From assembly GCF_004118935.1 (NCBI RefSeq), contig NZ_CP035375.1, forward strand, positions 1,178,001 to 1,242,000: DNA of 64,000 bases. The letters run 5' to 3'. Both the position numbers and the translations under genes were made by a program. This document shows positions 17,367 through 25,822 of the stretch, one piece after another. A model generated the notes under the pieces. The model searched no databases and was not told where the DNA came from. It saw only the letters and a list, made by a program, of their open reading frames with translations. The stretch's first letter is position 1. Each line of letters begins with the position of its first letter. Source of the DNA: Salinibacterium sp. UTAS2018. Its GTDB lineage: Bacteria > Actinomycetota > Actinomycetes > Actinomycetales > Microbacteriaceae.

Positions 17367-18661
17367 TCTCGCGCACTTCACTCAGCAGAGCGGTCGAGAT
17401 CAGCGCGGCGTTGCTCTCGTCACCCCGTTCGTCTGCCGCTCTCACCACCGCGACCATCGGTACCGCAGTGTTCGCGTTTTTCCTCAGAACCGTGCTCGGT
17501 GTTCCCGGACTGCTGGCCGTTCTCGTGACGCTTCTCGTTCTCGTTTCGCTCTCGGCTTGGGCACAGTGGAAGAACATTGGCTGGCGAGCTCTCGTCCCGC
17601 TTTCCCTCATCGTCTTTACCGTGTGGGTTTGGCTTTCTATCGCATGGTCTCAATACCGCCTCGAGACCGCCGCGAGCGCCCTGTACCTCCTGTTGCTCAC
17701 GCTGTTGGGCATGTATATCGCGTTGGTGAGAGACACCATTCAGATCGTGCGTGCCTTCGGCGACGTCTTCCGCGCCGCACTCGTGGTCTCGCTGGTCTTT
17801 GAACTGCTCACCGGGCTTATCTTCGATACGTCGCTCGACGCCCTTTCGATCCAAGGAAACTTGGGCACCGGAGAACCCATTCAAGGCGTCTTCGGAACCC
17901 GTAACCATCTGGGCATGATCGCGCTGATCGCCCTCATCACCTTTGCCATTGAGTACGCGACGAGATCTGTTGAACGCAACCTTGCCGTTGGCTCAATCGT
18001 CGCGGCCGTTCTCGTTCTGCTGCTCTCCCAATCGCCGCTCGCCTTGGGCGCCGGACTGGTCATCGCTGCCGCTACCGCCGCGCTCGTCGCACTGCGTCGG
18101 GTGCCGTCGGGGCGACGACGCTACTGGCAGATCTTTCTCATGAGCGTGACAACGGCCATCCTGATCATTAGTTGGGTCTCTCGGACTGCCATCGTCGCCT
18201 GGTTCGATGCAAGCGACGAACTCGCGTACCGCCTCGGGGTGTGGCGCCAACTCTGGACTCTTGGCGACACTCATCGCCTCGAAGGGTGGGGCTGGATCGG
18301 CCCGTGGGATGCCGGGGTCGTTCCCTATCTCGGATTCGGAGACTTCAGTGTTCGCGTTCCCGACTCTGCCCACAACGCCTATTTAGATGTGTGGTTTCAA
18401 CTCGGCGTCGTCGGATTCCTGATCTTTGTCGGCCTGCTCGGCCTCGCGTTCACGCGCTCGTGGCTATTAGCTTCTCGACGCCGCAGCATCGTATTCGCTT
18501 GGCCCGCCCTAGTGCTACTCGCCCTCGCTCTTGGGGCGCTTGCGGAGAGTTCGATCCTGACGGACTTCGGCTGGCTCGCGTTCGTGGTGTGCTGCGTGAA
18601 AGCGTCCCGAGAACTCAGCTGGCGACGGGCGCTCGACTCCAGCCCATCATCCGGAATCTAG
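17363..18661 (+). CDS. O-antigen ligase/polymerase-like membrane protein (second of two)
   Basis: This 432-aa polytopic protein is a clear paralogue of the preceding one. It shares the QGVFGTRNHLGMIAL motif, the YRLGVWRQLW segment, GWGWIGPWD and the closing HNAYLDVWFQLGVVGF. The GTG start at 17363 overlaps the previous stop (GTGA), with AGGA 9 nt upstream; a TTG at 17345 is possible but less attractive. The N-terminal 30 residues differ from the first copy. Two copies suggest two polymer substrates, or a polymerase plus a transfer enzyme. It converges on galE with a 3-bp gap. Confidence 0.88.
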   Translation: MISRTSLSRAVEISAALLSSPRSSAALTTATIGTAVFAFFLRTVLGVPGLLAVLVTLLVLVSLSAWAQWKNIGWRALVPLSLIVFTVWVWLSIAWSQYRLETAASALYLLLLTLLGMYIALVRDTIQIVRAFGDVFRAALVVSLVFELLTGLIFDTSLDALSIQGNLGTGEPIQGVFGTRNHLGMIALIALITFAIEYATRSVERNLAVGSIVAAVLVLLLSQSPLALGAGLVIAAATAALVALRRVPSGRRRYWQIFLMSVTTAILIISWVSRTAIVAWFDASDELAYRLGVWRQLWTLGDTHRLEGWGWIGPWDAGVVPYLGFGDFSVRVPDSAHNAYLDVWFQLGVVGFLIFVGLLGLAFTRSWLLASRRRSIVFAWPALVLLALALGALAESSILTDFGWLAFVVCCVKASRELSWRRALDSSPSSGI

Positions 18662-18664
18662 AAG

Positions 18665-19633
18665 TTAACTCTGAGCCTCAGCGGGCTGCCGGGCCTGCCA
18701 AGCAGAGTTCACGATGTCGTCGACGCTGAAACGCGCCGACCAGCCCGCAAACTCTTTGATCGCAGTGACGTCGCCCACGATGGCAGCGGGGTCACCCGCA
18801 CGGCGAAGCTGCACGTCGGCCGCTAGCGCCGAGCCCGAAACGGCAAGCAACGCGTCGACCATTTGGCGGACGCTCGTGCCCACACCGGTGCCCACATTGA
18901 GGATGACGTTGCCCGGCTCTTCCGGCAAGGCGTCGAGGACTGCTAAATGAGCTTCCGCGACGTCGACGACGTGAACATAGTCCCGAACGCACGTTCCATC
19001 AGGGGTGTCGTAGTCATCGCCGAAAATCACCGGGGCGGTGTCGGCCGCGATGTGATCGAGACAAATAGGAATCAGGTTGAGCGCCACTGAGTCGGCAAGC
19101 TTCGCGTCTCCCGCTCCACCCACATTGAAATAGCGAAGGCTCGCAGCTCTAAGCGCCCAGGCTTGCGCCGCTGCGCTGAGAATCTGTTCGCCAATAAGTT
19201 TGGTTGCCCCGTAAGGGCTGATGGGCTCTGCGGGGGCCGCTTCCGTGATTGCACCGGAGGCGTTACCGTAGACCGCTGCCGACGACGAGAACACGAGCTT
19301 GTGAACGCCAGCATTCTCCATTGCCATGACGAGCTTGGCGATCGAGCCCACGTTGTCGGCGTAGTACATCGCTGGCTTTGCCACGGATTCGCCCACTTGC
19401 TTGTGCGCTGCGAAGTGGATTACCGCATCGATGGCGTGCTCGCGCAGCGCCGCTTCGACTTCTTCAACCGTGGCTGTCGAAAGATTAAGGTTCACCAACG
19501 GCGTGGAGCCAATGCGCTCGATCTTTCCCGAGCCCAGATTATCGAGCACGACCACCTCGTCGCCTCGCGCTGCCAACAGTTGAACAGTGTGGGCACCGAT
19601 ATAGCCGGCGCCGCCGGTGACAAGAACTCGCAT
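18665..19633 (-). CDS. galE: UDP-glucose 4-epimerase
   Basis: This 322-aa SDR interconverts UDP-glucose and UDP-galactose using tightly bound NAD. VTGGAGYIGAHT is the GalE glycine motif, SSSAAVYG carries the catalytic Ser, YGATK the Tyr/Lys, and the LRYFNVGGA and GDDYDTPDGTCVRDYVHV segments are typical of GalE. The UDP-Gal made here is the substrate of the galactopyranose mutase at 51444-52601, so this gene feeds galactofuran synthesis. A -10 box ending 6 nt before the ATG lies across the 3' end of the cell-wall-binding gene, giving it its own promoter. Confidence 0.95.
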   Translation of the reverse strand: MRVLVTGGAGYIGAHTVQLLAARGDEVVVLDNLGSGKIERIGSTPLVNLNLSTATVEEVEAALREHAIDAVIHFAAHKQVGESVAKPAMYYADNVGSIAKLVMAMENAGVHKLVFSSSAAVYGNASGAITEAAPAEPISPYGATKLIGEQILSAAAQAWALRAASLRYFNVGGAGDAKLADSVALNLIPICLDHIAADTAPVIFGDDYDTPDGTCVRDYVHVVDVAEAHLAVLDALPEEPGNVILNVGTGVGTSVRQMVDALLAVSGSALAADVQLRRAGDPAAIVGDVTAIKEFAGWSARFSVDDIVNSAWQARQPAEAQS

Positions 19634-19639
19634 ACGCCT

Positions 19640-19645
19640 AGTCTA
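19640..19645 (-). promoter_or_regulatory. -10 box of a leaderless galE promoter
   Basis: TAGACT on the minus strand, then 6 nt (aggcgt), then the galE ATG. It overlaps the last codons of the upstream gene. Confidence 0.5.
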
Positions 19646-21376
19646 AGAGGCGCAGTTCGTGAGCTTCTCTACCTTGCTGGAAAGCGCACTCGTGCCGCCC
19701 AACAGCACCACGTCGCGGGCACCGAGATCCTTGATCTGCTGCAGCACTGCCTTAGGAACGCACGTGGTCTGCACGATGTATAGCGGCACCGATTGGGCAC
19801 CCGCCACCGCCGCACCCGAGAGTGCATCAGGGAAGTTGAAGCCGGATGCGATGTAGACCGTCTCTGCGCTATCGAATGCCGCGTCGTTGATTGCCGCCGA
19901 CACGATGAAACGGTCTTGACCGCCGATTCGCGTCACGTTCGATGAGCCCAACAACGACTTGAGGTTCGATTCGATACCGCTACTGACGGCACCGGACCCG
20001 CCCGCGATCGTGACCGATGTGATCCCGAGTCGCTTGAGAAGAGCTTTGGTTTCGGCGTCGAGCTTCGACGACTTGCCCGAAACTAAAATCACGGGGCTGC
20101 CGGCGGCGGCCGCGGCGGAGCTCGCCGACAGGGCGTCTGCGAAGGTCGTACCGGTTGCGATGTAGGCCGAGGTTGTCGTTCCCGCGGGGAATGCCGACTC
20201 AGCGATCAATCGAGACGATTCATAACGGTCGCCGCCCGAGATCCGTGAGATCTTCGACGCGTAATTCGAGAGGCTGTTGTAGACAGTCTTCGAGATCGCG
20301 CCGGTTCCGCCGACGACAACGATTTCTTTGGGCTTCAGGCGCTTGAGCTCGGTGGCAGTGCTCGACGGGATTGCCGACGATGTGACGAGCAGAAGCGGGC
20401 CATCGTAGGCAGCGGCAGCAGCCGCGGCGCTGAGAGCGTCGGGAAAGTCCATTCCGGTTGCGACATAAACGCGGTCGATTCCTGCGGTGGAGTATGCCTT
20501 CTTCGAGAGTGCCGACGACACGATGAAGCGGTCTTGACCGCTGACGCGCGACACCGACACGGAAGGGGTGATGTTGGTGGGGTTGCCGAACCAGGAGTAG
20601 TAGTAGTCCCAGAAGTTGCGGTTGCCGTACGAAGAGCAGCCATCGCCGGTAGACCCGAGATTGGCCAGCGCCGCCGAGTTCGGAAGGTACGGGGTGTAGT
20701 TGTAGAGCGCCGCGGTGGCGTAGTTCGAGATCTTTACTGACTTAGTACCGCACTTGCTGTTGTACGGGTGGTAGGCGATCGCGTGGGTGCCTGGCTGCTT
20801 CGCGAAGTTCGCTGCCTTATACGCTTTGAACTGCCGGGTGCCGGTGAAGACCTGATAGCCGAATCCCTCGTAGTCGGCGGAGCATCCACCGTCATCGGGG
20901 CATCCGTAGCCGAGTGCGTTGTTAATGTTCCAGGAGCTCGGCTTCGAGTCCGTAATCAGACCCTGTTCCTTCTGAAGGGTGACCAGAATCACTTTTGCGC
21001 TGATGCCACAGGCAACCTGAGCGCGATAGATGATCGTGGAGGCCAGCAGATTTTTGCCGCCCTTGATCTCGTTGCAAATCAGGTTTTTGGTTGTCGACGA
21101 CACTTCTTTGGGCCGGGTGTCGACATCTTGCCGAAGAGTCTTCAAAACTCCGGTCTTGCCGTTCAGGAACGCCTGAATTTGGCTCTCCGTCATCGCGGAA
21201 CCGTTGTAAAATTCGTCATCACTGATGATGTTGCCGGGATCGAATTCGCTGCCGCTGTAGGCAGAGGCAGCGTCGGCAGGCCCCGGCACGACGATGCTGG
21301 CAGCCAGAACGGCTACCGCCCCGATCACCGCTGCGGCCCTGAAAACTCCGCTTCGAACAGATGAAAAAGTGTGCAT
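19643..21376 (-). CDS. Secreted protein with three cell-wall-binding repeats (PF04122)
   Basis: This 577-aa protein starts with a signal peptide (basic, then AAAVIGAVAVLAASIVV, then cleavage near ADAAS). The N-terminal domain (about 35-255) contains the sequence ILVTLQKEQGLI, which resembles a lysozyme-like helix with a possible catalytic Glu, and several cysteines. Three tandem repeats follow, starting RVSGQDRF, RISGGDRY and RIGGQDRF, each with an ATG..FPDALS/FADALS core. These are cell-wall-binding repeat 2 units. A wall-bound glycan hydrolase or adhesin is plausible; catalysis is not shown. The ATG at 21376 has GGGGG about 8 nt upstream; a TTG 15 nt earlier is less likely. Confidence 0.88.
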   Translation of the reverse strand: MHTFSSVRSGVFRAAAVIGAVAVLAASIVVPGPADAASAYSGSEFDPGNIISDDEFYNGSAMTESQIQAFLNGKTGVLKTLRQDVDTRPKEVSSTTKNLICNEIKGGKNLLASTIIYRAQVACGISAKVILVTLQKEQGLITDSKPSSWNINNALGYGCPDDGGCSADYEGFGYQVFTGTRQFKAYKAANFAKQPGTHAIAYHPYNSKCGTKSVKISNYATAALYNYTPYLPNSAALANLGSTGDGCSSYGNRNFWDYYYSWFGNPTNITPSVSVSRVSGQDRFIVSSALSKKAYSTAGIDRVYVATGMDFPDALSAAAAAAAYDGPLLLVTSSAIPSSTATELKRLKPKEIVVVGGTGAISKTVYNSLSNYASKISRISGGDRYESSRLIAESAFPAGTTTSAYIATGTTFADALSASSAAAAAGSPVILVSGKSSKLDAETKALLKRLGITSVTIAGGSGAVSSGIESNLKSLLGSSNVTRIGGQDRFIVSAAINDAAFDSAETVYIASGFNFPDALSGAAVAGAQSVPLYIVQTTCVPKAVLQQIKDLGARDVVLLGGTSALSSKVEKLTNCAS

Positions 21377-21409
21377 TCTGCAATCCCCCAAGCAAACACG
21401 CGTTGTTAC

Positions 21410-21437
21410 AGGATATGTCTAATGTGAAGAATGTGAA
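21410..21437 (-). promoter_or_regulatory. Promoter of the cell-wall-binding protein gene
   Basis: On the minus strand TTCACA (21437-21432), a 16-bp spacer and TATCCT (21415-21410) give a fair sigma-70-type promoter about 34 nt before the ATG. The -35 lies within the second unit of a 9-bp direct repeat. Confidence 0.45.
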
Positions 21438-21438
21438 G
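21421..21438. repeat. Tandem 9-bp direct repeat over the -35 region
   Basis: AATGTGAAG occurs twice without a gap (21421-21429, 21430-21438), covering the -35 and spacer of the predicted promoter. It could bind a regulator. Its 9-bp period differs from the 11-bp PHO-box-like repeats elsewhere. Confidence 0.5.
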
Positions 21439-21490
21439 ACCCTGTTTGAGTGTCATAGAGCGAGTCGCGCGGCGATTGGCCAAAATTGGA

Positions 21491-22654
21491 CTAGTGCAGA
21501 AAGGCTTCGAGCAGGGCCGCCGATCGACGACCGTCGTGTACTTCGCGAACGAAATCAGGCCCCACCGCGGCGTGTTCAACAAACCGAACCGGGTCGGAGC
21601 ACACCTCACGCAGCGTGGCTTCCAGCGTCTCAACCGTAGCTTCAATGACGGGCAATTCACGACTGACCGCATTCTCGACGTGGGCGCGCACATCATCGAA
21701 CAGATGCGCCACCACAATTCGCCCTGCCGCGAGCGCTTCGACAGCGGTGACGGAGTAGGTACCGATACGGAACTGCTCCAGAACGATGTCTGCTCCGTGA
21801 TAAACCGCGGGCATCTCATCCGCCGGAATATCGACCAGTTGCTGGTACTCGATGATCCCCTCTTCGTGGAGACGGAGCAGCATCGGTTCGATGAGCTCTG
21901 AGCCTTTGATCCACGGATTTGTCGGCGCGTGCACCACGCGAGGTCGCGCCGCCTGCAGCACGGGCTTATCGGTGTGCCAGAGCTCGGGGTCAATCACGAC
22001 CGGAATCCACTCTGCGGCGGGCCAATCCATGAGCAGATCGGGCGTCGTCACGAATACGGGAGCGGCCGCTCTGGCCAAAACCGAACGGTTGCGCGTCGTC
22101 ACCGCGCGCAAACGAGCGATCTCGGGATGCCCTTGGTCGTTGAAGGGAGACGCCGGATCTCGTGAGGCGTGCAGGTCAGGGCCGCGCAGGTCTGTTCCGT
22201 GGGAGAGCAGGGCAACCGAGACACCGCGGGCACGAAGCGCCGCAATCTCAGCGACGACGTCGCCGCCGAAGAACCCACCAAAGAGGGGAAGCTCGGCTTC
22301 GAGGATGACGTGAGTGAAGTTGCGCGAGATGTGCTCGAAGTGCTTGCGCTGCCAGCGCAGCGAGTGCTTGTACACGCGTTGCGGAACCTGCAGGTCAGCA
22401 GGAAAGTTGTACCCGCGCTGGAGAATTCGCTGCATGTTGACCGCGCCAACACCGTCGATGCGCTCCGCCGCTCGCGCTAGGCGAAACCCTTGGGCCGCGA
22501 AATTGGCGGGCCCGACGAATAGCCGGATCGGGGTTTCTGGCACAGAACACATTGAGGGAACATCGCGTGAACTGTAGCGAAATTGCGGCGCGTGAAGTCG
22601 CGAACTCACCCACTCGGGCAAGTACGATCGCACACTGGTGAGAAGGGGCCGCAC
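21491..22654 (-). CDS. Glycosyltransferase, GT-B fold (GT4-like)
   Basis: This is a 387-aa predicted cytoplasmic or membrane-associated transferase. The N-terminal half contains LFGGFFGGDVVAEIAALRARG and SHGTDLRGPDLH. The C-terminal half has the donor-site pattern with IVLEQFRIGTYSVTAVEALAAGRIVVAHL, where the E-x7-E-type acidic positions fit GT4. The first 40 residues are poorly conserved, and the GTG at 22654 is uncertain; a GTG 21 nt downstream is also possible. It lies 114 bp upstream of the cell-wall-binding gene on the same strand. Donor and acceptor are unknown. Confidence 0.8.
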   Translation of the reverse strand: MRPLLTSVRSYLPEWVSSRLHAPQFRYSSRDVPSMCSVPETPIRLFVGPANFAAQGFRLARAAERIDGVGAVNMQRILQRGYNFPADLQVPQRVYKHSLRWQRKHFEHISRNFTHVILEAELPLFGGFFGGDVVAEIAALRARGVSVALLSHGTDLRGPDLHASRDPASPFNDQGHPEIARLRAVTTRNRSVLARAAAPVFVTTPDLLMDWPAAEWIPVVIDPELWHTDKPVLQAARPRVVHAPTNPWIKGSELIEPMLLRLHEEGIIEYQQLVDIPADEMPAVYHGADIVLEQFRIGTYSVTAVEALAAGRIVVAHLFDDVRAHVENAVSRELPVIEATVETLEATLREVCSDPVRFVEHAAVGPDFVREVHDGRRSAALLEAFLH

Positions 22655-22739
22655 CCCTCAATATTGGCACGAGCACCCTCCTCATCTAAACGCCCGAGAG
22701 CAAAGACGCAGTACGTGCTGCGAACGGAGACCGAGCGAA

Positions 22740-22745
22740 TAGGAT
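22740..22745 (+). promoter_or_regulatory. -10 box for the wbpD-wbpE-wbpB operon
   Basis: TAGGAT at 22740-22745 would start transcription near 22752, giving a leader of about 30 nt before the ATG at 22782, with GGAG close to that start. No convincing -35 is seen. Confidence 0.4.
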
Positions 22746-22781
22746 TGGCATGTCCCCAGCGCCTCATTCTTTGGAGTGTGA

Positions 22782-23393
22782 ATGCACGACGTAAACCCCT
22801 TGCAGCACAGCACCGCTGACGTTGCAGCGACCGCTTCGATAGCCGCAACCGCACGCATCTGGCACTACGCTCAGGTCCGCGAGAACGCCGTCATCGGAGA
22901 GAACTGTGTCATCGGTCGCGGCGCCTACGTCGGCACCGGGGTCGACGTTGGCGACAACTGCAAAATTCAGAACTACGCACTGGTCTACGAACCCGCCACG
23001 TTGGGCCGCGGAGTCTTCATCGGGCCCGCCGTCGTTCTCACCAATGACCACTTTCCTCGCGCCATCAATGCTGATGGCTCGGTCAAGTCTGCTGACGACT
23101 GGATGCCCGTGGGCGTCGACATCCGCGAGGGTGCGTCGATCGGCGCCAACAGCACCTGCATCGCACCGCTCGTGATTGGCCGCTGGGCTCTTGTCGGCGC
23201 CGGCTCTGTTGTCGTAAAAGATGTCCCAGACTTCGCGCTTGTTGTCGGCAGCCCCGCTCGCCGTATCGGCTGGGTAGGCACCGCCGGGCATCCGCTCACT
23301 CAAACATCGCCAGGCCACTGGGAATGCCCGGTCACTGGCGCCCGCTATCAAGAAACCGCTACCGACCTTTTGATTGAGGTGCAAGATTCGTGA
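22782..23393 (+). CDS. wbpD: Left-handed beta-helix N-acetyltransferase, WbpD/WlbB type
   Basis: This 203-aa protein is built of hexapeptide repeats (IWHYAQVRENAVIGENCVIGRGAYV and so on), with the ALVYEPATLGRGVFIGPAVVLTNDHFPRA segment typical of UDP-2-acetamido-3-amino-2,3-dideoxy-glucuronate N-acetyltransferases. It would acetylate the 3-amino group using acetyl-CoA. The C-terminal 35 residues after the helix (GHPLTQTSPGHWECPVTGARY) form a small tail with one cysteine. It overlaps the aminotransferase by GTGA and is first in a tight three-gene operon, so substrate hand-over fits WbpB-WbpE-WbpD. GGAG precedes the ATG. Confidence 0.88.
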   Translation: MHDVNPLQHSTADVAATASIAATARIWHYAQVRENAVIGENCVIGRGAYVGTGVDVGDNCKIQNYALVYEPATLGRGVFIGPAVVLTNDHFPRAINADGSVKSADDWMPVGVDIREGASIGANSTCIAPLVIGRWALVGAGSVVVKDVPDFALVVGSPARRIGWVGTAGHPLTQTSPGHWECPVTGARYQETATDLLIEVQDS

Positions 23394-24466
23394 TTCCCGC
23401 AGCTAGGCCCCAAATCGGCCAAGACGAACGTGACGCAGTCGATCGCGTGATGCGTTCAGGCATGCTCGCTCAAGGCCCCGAGGTCGCCGCATTCGAAGCA
23501 GAGTTCTCTCAGATCGTCGGCGGAGCACAGAGCATCGCCGTCAACTCGGGCACCTCGGCCCTGCACATGGCGTTCGTTGCCGCCGGAGTGGGCGCTGGCG
23601 ACGAAGTGATCGTTCCCTCGTTTAGCTTTGCTGCCACCGCCAACGCGGTCGCCCTCGCGGGTGCAACTCCCGTGTTCGTCGACATCGAGCGCGACTACTT
23701 CTCTATTGACCCTTCAGCGGTCGAAGCGGCAATCACGCCGCGTACCAAAGCGATCATGCCGGTGCACCTCTACGGCCACCCCGCACTCATGGTCGAACTC
23801 AGCGCCATCGCCGCCAAGCATGACCTTCTGGTGTTCGAAGATGCCGCTCAGGCACATGCGGCATCGATAGCGGGCGTACCCGTCGGCAACTGGGGAATCG
23901 CAGGCTCGTTCTCCTTCTACCCGACCAAAAACATGACTTCGGGCGAAGGCGGGATGATCACGACGTCCTCCGACGAGCTCGCACGCGTTGCTCGCCTACT
24001 GCGCAACCAAGGAATGGAACGCCGCTACGAGAACGAGGTCGTGGGCTTCAATACCCGCATGACCGACATCCATGCCGCTATCGGTCGAGTGCAGCTCGGC
24101 AAGCTCGCCGGCTGGACAGCGCAGCGTCAAGCCAATGCGGCCTTCTTCGATGAGCACCTCAGCGGAGTTGTGACTCCCCCGGTTGCCCCCGATGCCGTAC
24201 ACGTTTATCACCAGTACACGATTCGAGTAGTCGATCAGGATCGCGACGCTTTCGCTGCGGCTCTTGCCGAACGCGGCGTAGGCACCGGGGTGTACTACCC
24301 CACCCCCATTCACCGCCTGCCCTCGTTTGAACTTGACCTCGATTTGCCGGTGACGGCTGAGGTTGCCACTCAGGCGCTGTCACTCCCGGTCTACCCTTCC
24401 CTTACCGACGCGGAGCGCGAGACCATCGTGAATGCCGTCAATGACGTAGCAAAGGCAGGCAGCTAA
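23390..24466 (+). CDS. wbpE: DegT/DnrJ/EryC1/StrS sugar aminotransferase, WbpE/WlbC type
   Basis: This 358-aa PLP enzyme would aminate the 3-keto sugar nucleotide made by the next gene. The pyridoxal lysine is K180 in SFYPTKNMTSGEGGMI, NSGTSALHMA is at 52-61, and the ED(A)AQAHA motif at 150-156 holds the PLP-contacting Asp. GTG start inside the wbpD stop (GTGA). The stop TAA shares one base with the next ATG. Length is standard. The sugar specificity is inferred from the operon, not from residues. Confidence 0.9.
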   Translation: MIPAARPQIGQDERDAVDRVMRSGMLAQGPEVAAFEAEFSQIVGGAQSIAVNSGTSALHMAFVAAGVGAGDEVIVPSFSFAATANAVALAGATPVFVDIERDYFSIDPSAVEAAITPRTKAIMPVHLYGHPALMVELSAIAAKHDLLVFEDAAQAHAASIAGVPVGNWGIAGSFSFYPTKNMTSGEGGMITTSSDELARVARLLRNQGMERRYENEVVGFNTRMTDIHAAIGRVQLGKLAGWTAQRQANAAFFDEHLSGVVTPPVAPDAVHVYHQYTIRVVDQDRDAFAAALAERGVGTGVYYPTPIHRLPSFELDLDLPVTAEVATQALSLPVYPSLTDAERETIVNAVNDVAKAGS

Positions 24467-25452
24467 TGACGCTTCGCGCAGGTGTACTCGGACTCGGCGT
24501 CATGGGGCGCCACCACAGCCGTGTTCTCAATGAGCTTGAGGGCGTCGAATTCAAGGGCGTCTATGACCCCTCGGATGCCGTGCCGTCGCACATCGAAGGC
24601 AAGCCCGTGGTTCGCGATCTCGACACTTTTCTCGACATGGGCTTCGACTACTGCGTCGTTGCCGCCCCCACCATCTACCACCTCGAGATCGGCACGATGC
24701 TCGCCAGTCGCGGCATCCACGCGTTGATCGAAAAGCCCGTCGCCTCGACCTCTGAAGCCGCTAATGAGCTGCGAGATCTCTTTACCGCGGCCGGGCTGGT
24801 CGGCGGCGTCGGCCACATTGAGCGGTACAACCCTGCCCTTCAATCGGCACGCCAACGCATCCAGGATGGCCTGCTCGGTGACATCTATCAGGTCACCACG
24901 CGTCGCCAAGGTCCGTTCCCCGGGCGCATCGCCGACGTCGGTGTCATCAAGGATCTCGCGACCCACGACATCGACCTGACCGCCTGGGTCACGCAGCAGG
25001 AGTACGTCTCGATCAATGCCCGCACCACGTTCCGCAGCGGACGCGAGCACGAAGACATGGTCCTAGCAATCGGCACACTCAGCAAGGGCACCATCGTCAG
25101 CCACACGGTGAACTGGCTCACTCCTTTCAAGGAGCGCACCACGATCATCACCGGCGAGCACGGTTCTCTCGTCGCCGATACCCTGACCGCCGATCTGACC
25201 TACTTCGAGAATGGCGTTCGCCATCACCAATGGGATGACATTTCTCAGTTCCGTGGTGTCAGCGAAGGAGACGTCACTCGTTTCGCACTCGACAAGAAAG
25301 AGCCGCTTCGGGCTGAACACGAAGCGTTCCGCGATGCGGTGCTGTCGGGCGACACGAGCGCAATTGTGACGCTGGCCCAAGGTGCCGCGGTTGTCGCAAC
25401 AGCGGAGAAGTTCGTTGCTGACGGTCTCGAGCACCGTCTCACAACGCCGTAG
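24466..25452 (+). CDS. wbpB: Gfo/Idh/MocA dehydrogenase, WbpB/WlbA type (UDP-GlcNAcA 3-dehydrogenase)
   Basis: This 328-aa NAD-dependent oxidoreductase has GLGVMG at 9-14 and the catalytic EKP at 89-91. GGVGHIERYNPAL and the DLATHDIDL segment match sugar-nucleotide members of the family. In Pseudomonas and Bordetella the homologue oxidises C3 of UDP-N-acetylglucuronic acid before amination by WbpE. It is the third gene of the operon and overlaps wbpE by one base. It converges on the DUF2304 gene with a 13-bp gap. Confidence 0.86.
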   Translation: MTLRAGVLGLGVMGRHHSRVLNELEGVEFKGVYDPSDAVPSHIEGKPVVRDLDTFLDMGFDYCVVAAPTIYHLEIGTMLASRGIHALIEKPVASTSEAANELRDLFTAAGLVGGVGHIERYNPALQSARQRIQDGLLGDIYQVTTRRQGPFPGRIADVGVIKDLATHDIDLTAWVTQQEYVSINARTTFRSGREHEDMVLAIGTLSKGTIVSHTVNWLTPFKERTTIITGEHGSLVADTLTADLTYFENGVRHHQWDDISQFRGVSEGDVTRFALDKKEPLRAEHEAFRDAVLSGDTSAIVTLAQGAAVVATAEKFVADGLEHRLTTP

Positions 25453-25465
25453 GGGCTGTTTGTTC

Positions 25466-25816
25466 CTAACCCTCTGACGAGTCCTGCTCGTTGTCGGCGC
25501 GCGCTAACGCGACCTGTCGCGCCATCGCGGTGAGGTCGTTTTCGAGACGGCGAAAACGGCGATACGTCGTCGCTGCGACGCCCAAGAACGCCAGAACGGT
25601 GATGTAGAGCAGCAGGTCAGTGCCTCGTCCGACGCCGAGCAGACGCGCGGCGAAGGTCCACACTTGCGGGACGAAGATCGATGATCCTGCCGCCACTATG
25701 AAGAGCAGCATGAAGATGCGTTGAATCGCTTGATTGCGCGCTCCGCCGCCCCGCAACATCACGATCGCGACGACGATAACGGCGATGATCGCCAGGATCT
25801 GGAAAATGATGGTCAC
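25466..25816 (-). CDS. DUF2304 small membrane protein
   Basis: This 116-aa protein has three hydrophobic segments (5-22, 31-50, 68-84), a basic turn (TYRRFRRLE) and a charged, possibly coiled C-terminal tail. DUF2304 proteins are found next to GT2 enzymes that use polyprenyl-phosphate, and such a gene lies 6 bp upstream here. It may anchor or help the transferase. The function is not established. Confidence 0.85.
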   Translation of the reverse strand: MTIIFQILAIIAVIVVAIVMLRGGGARNQAIQRIFMLLFIVAAGSSIFVPQVWTFAARLLGVGRGTDLLLYITVLAFLGVAATTYRRFRRLENDLTAMARQVALARADNEQDSSEG

Positions 25817-25822
25817 GATGCC

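Noticed and set aside
22750..22794. 14-codon open frame (ATG to TAA) overlapping the wbpD start, as a leader peptide
   Set aside because: The -10 box at 22740 would start transcription at about 22752, within this ATG, and wbpD has its own GGAG site, so a translated leader is not needed.
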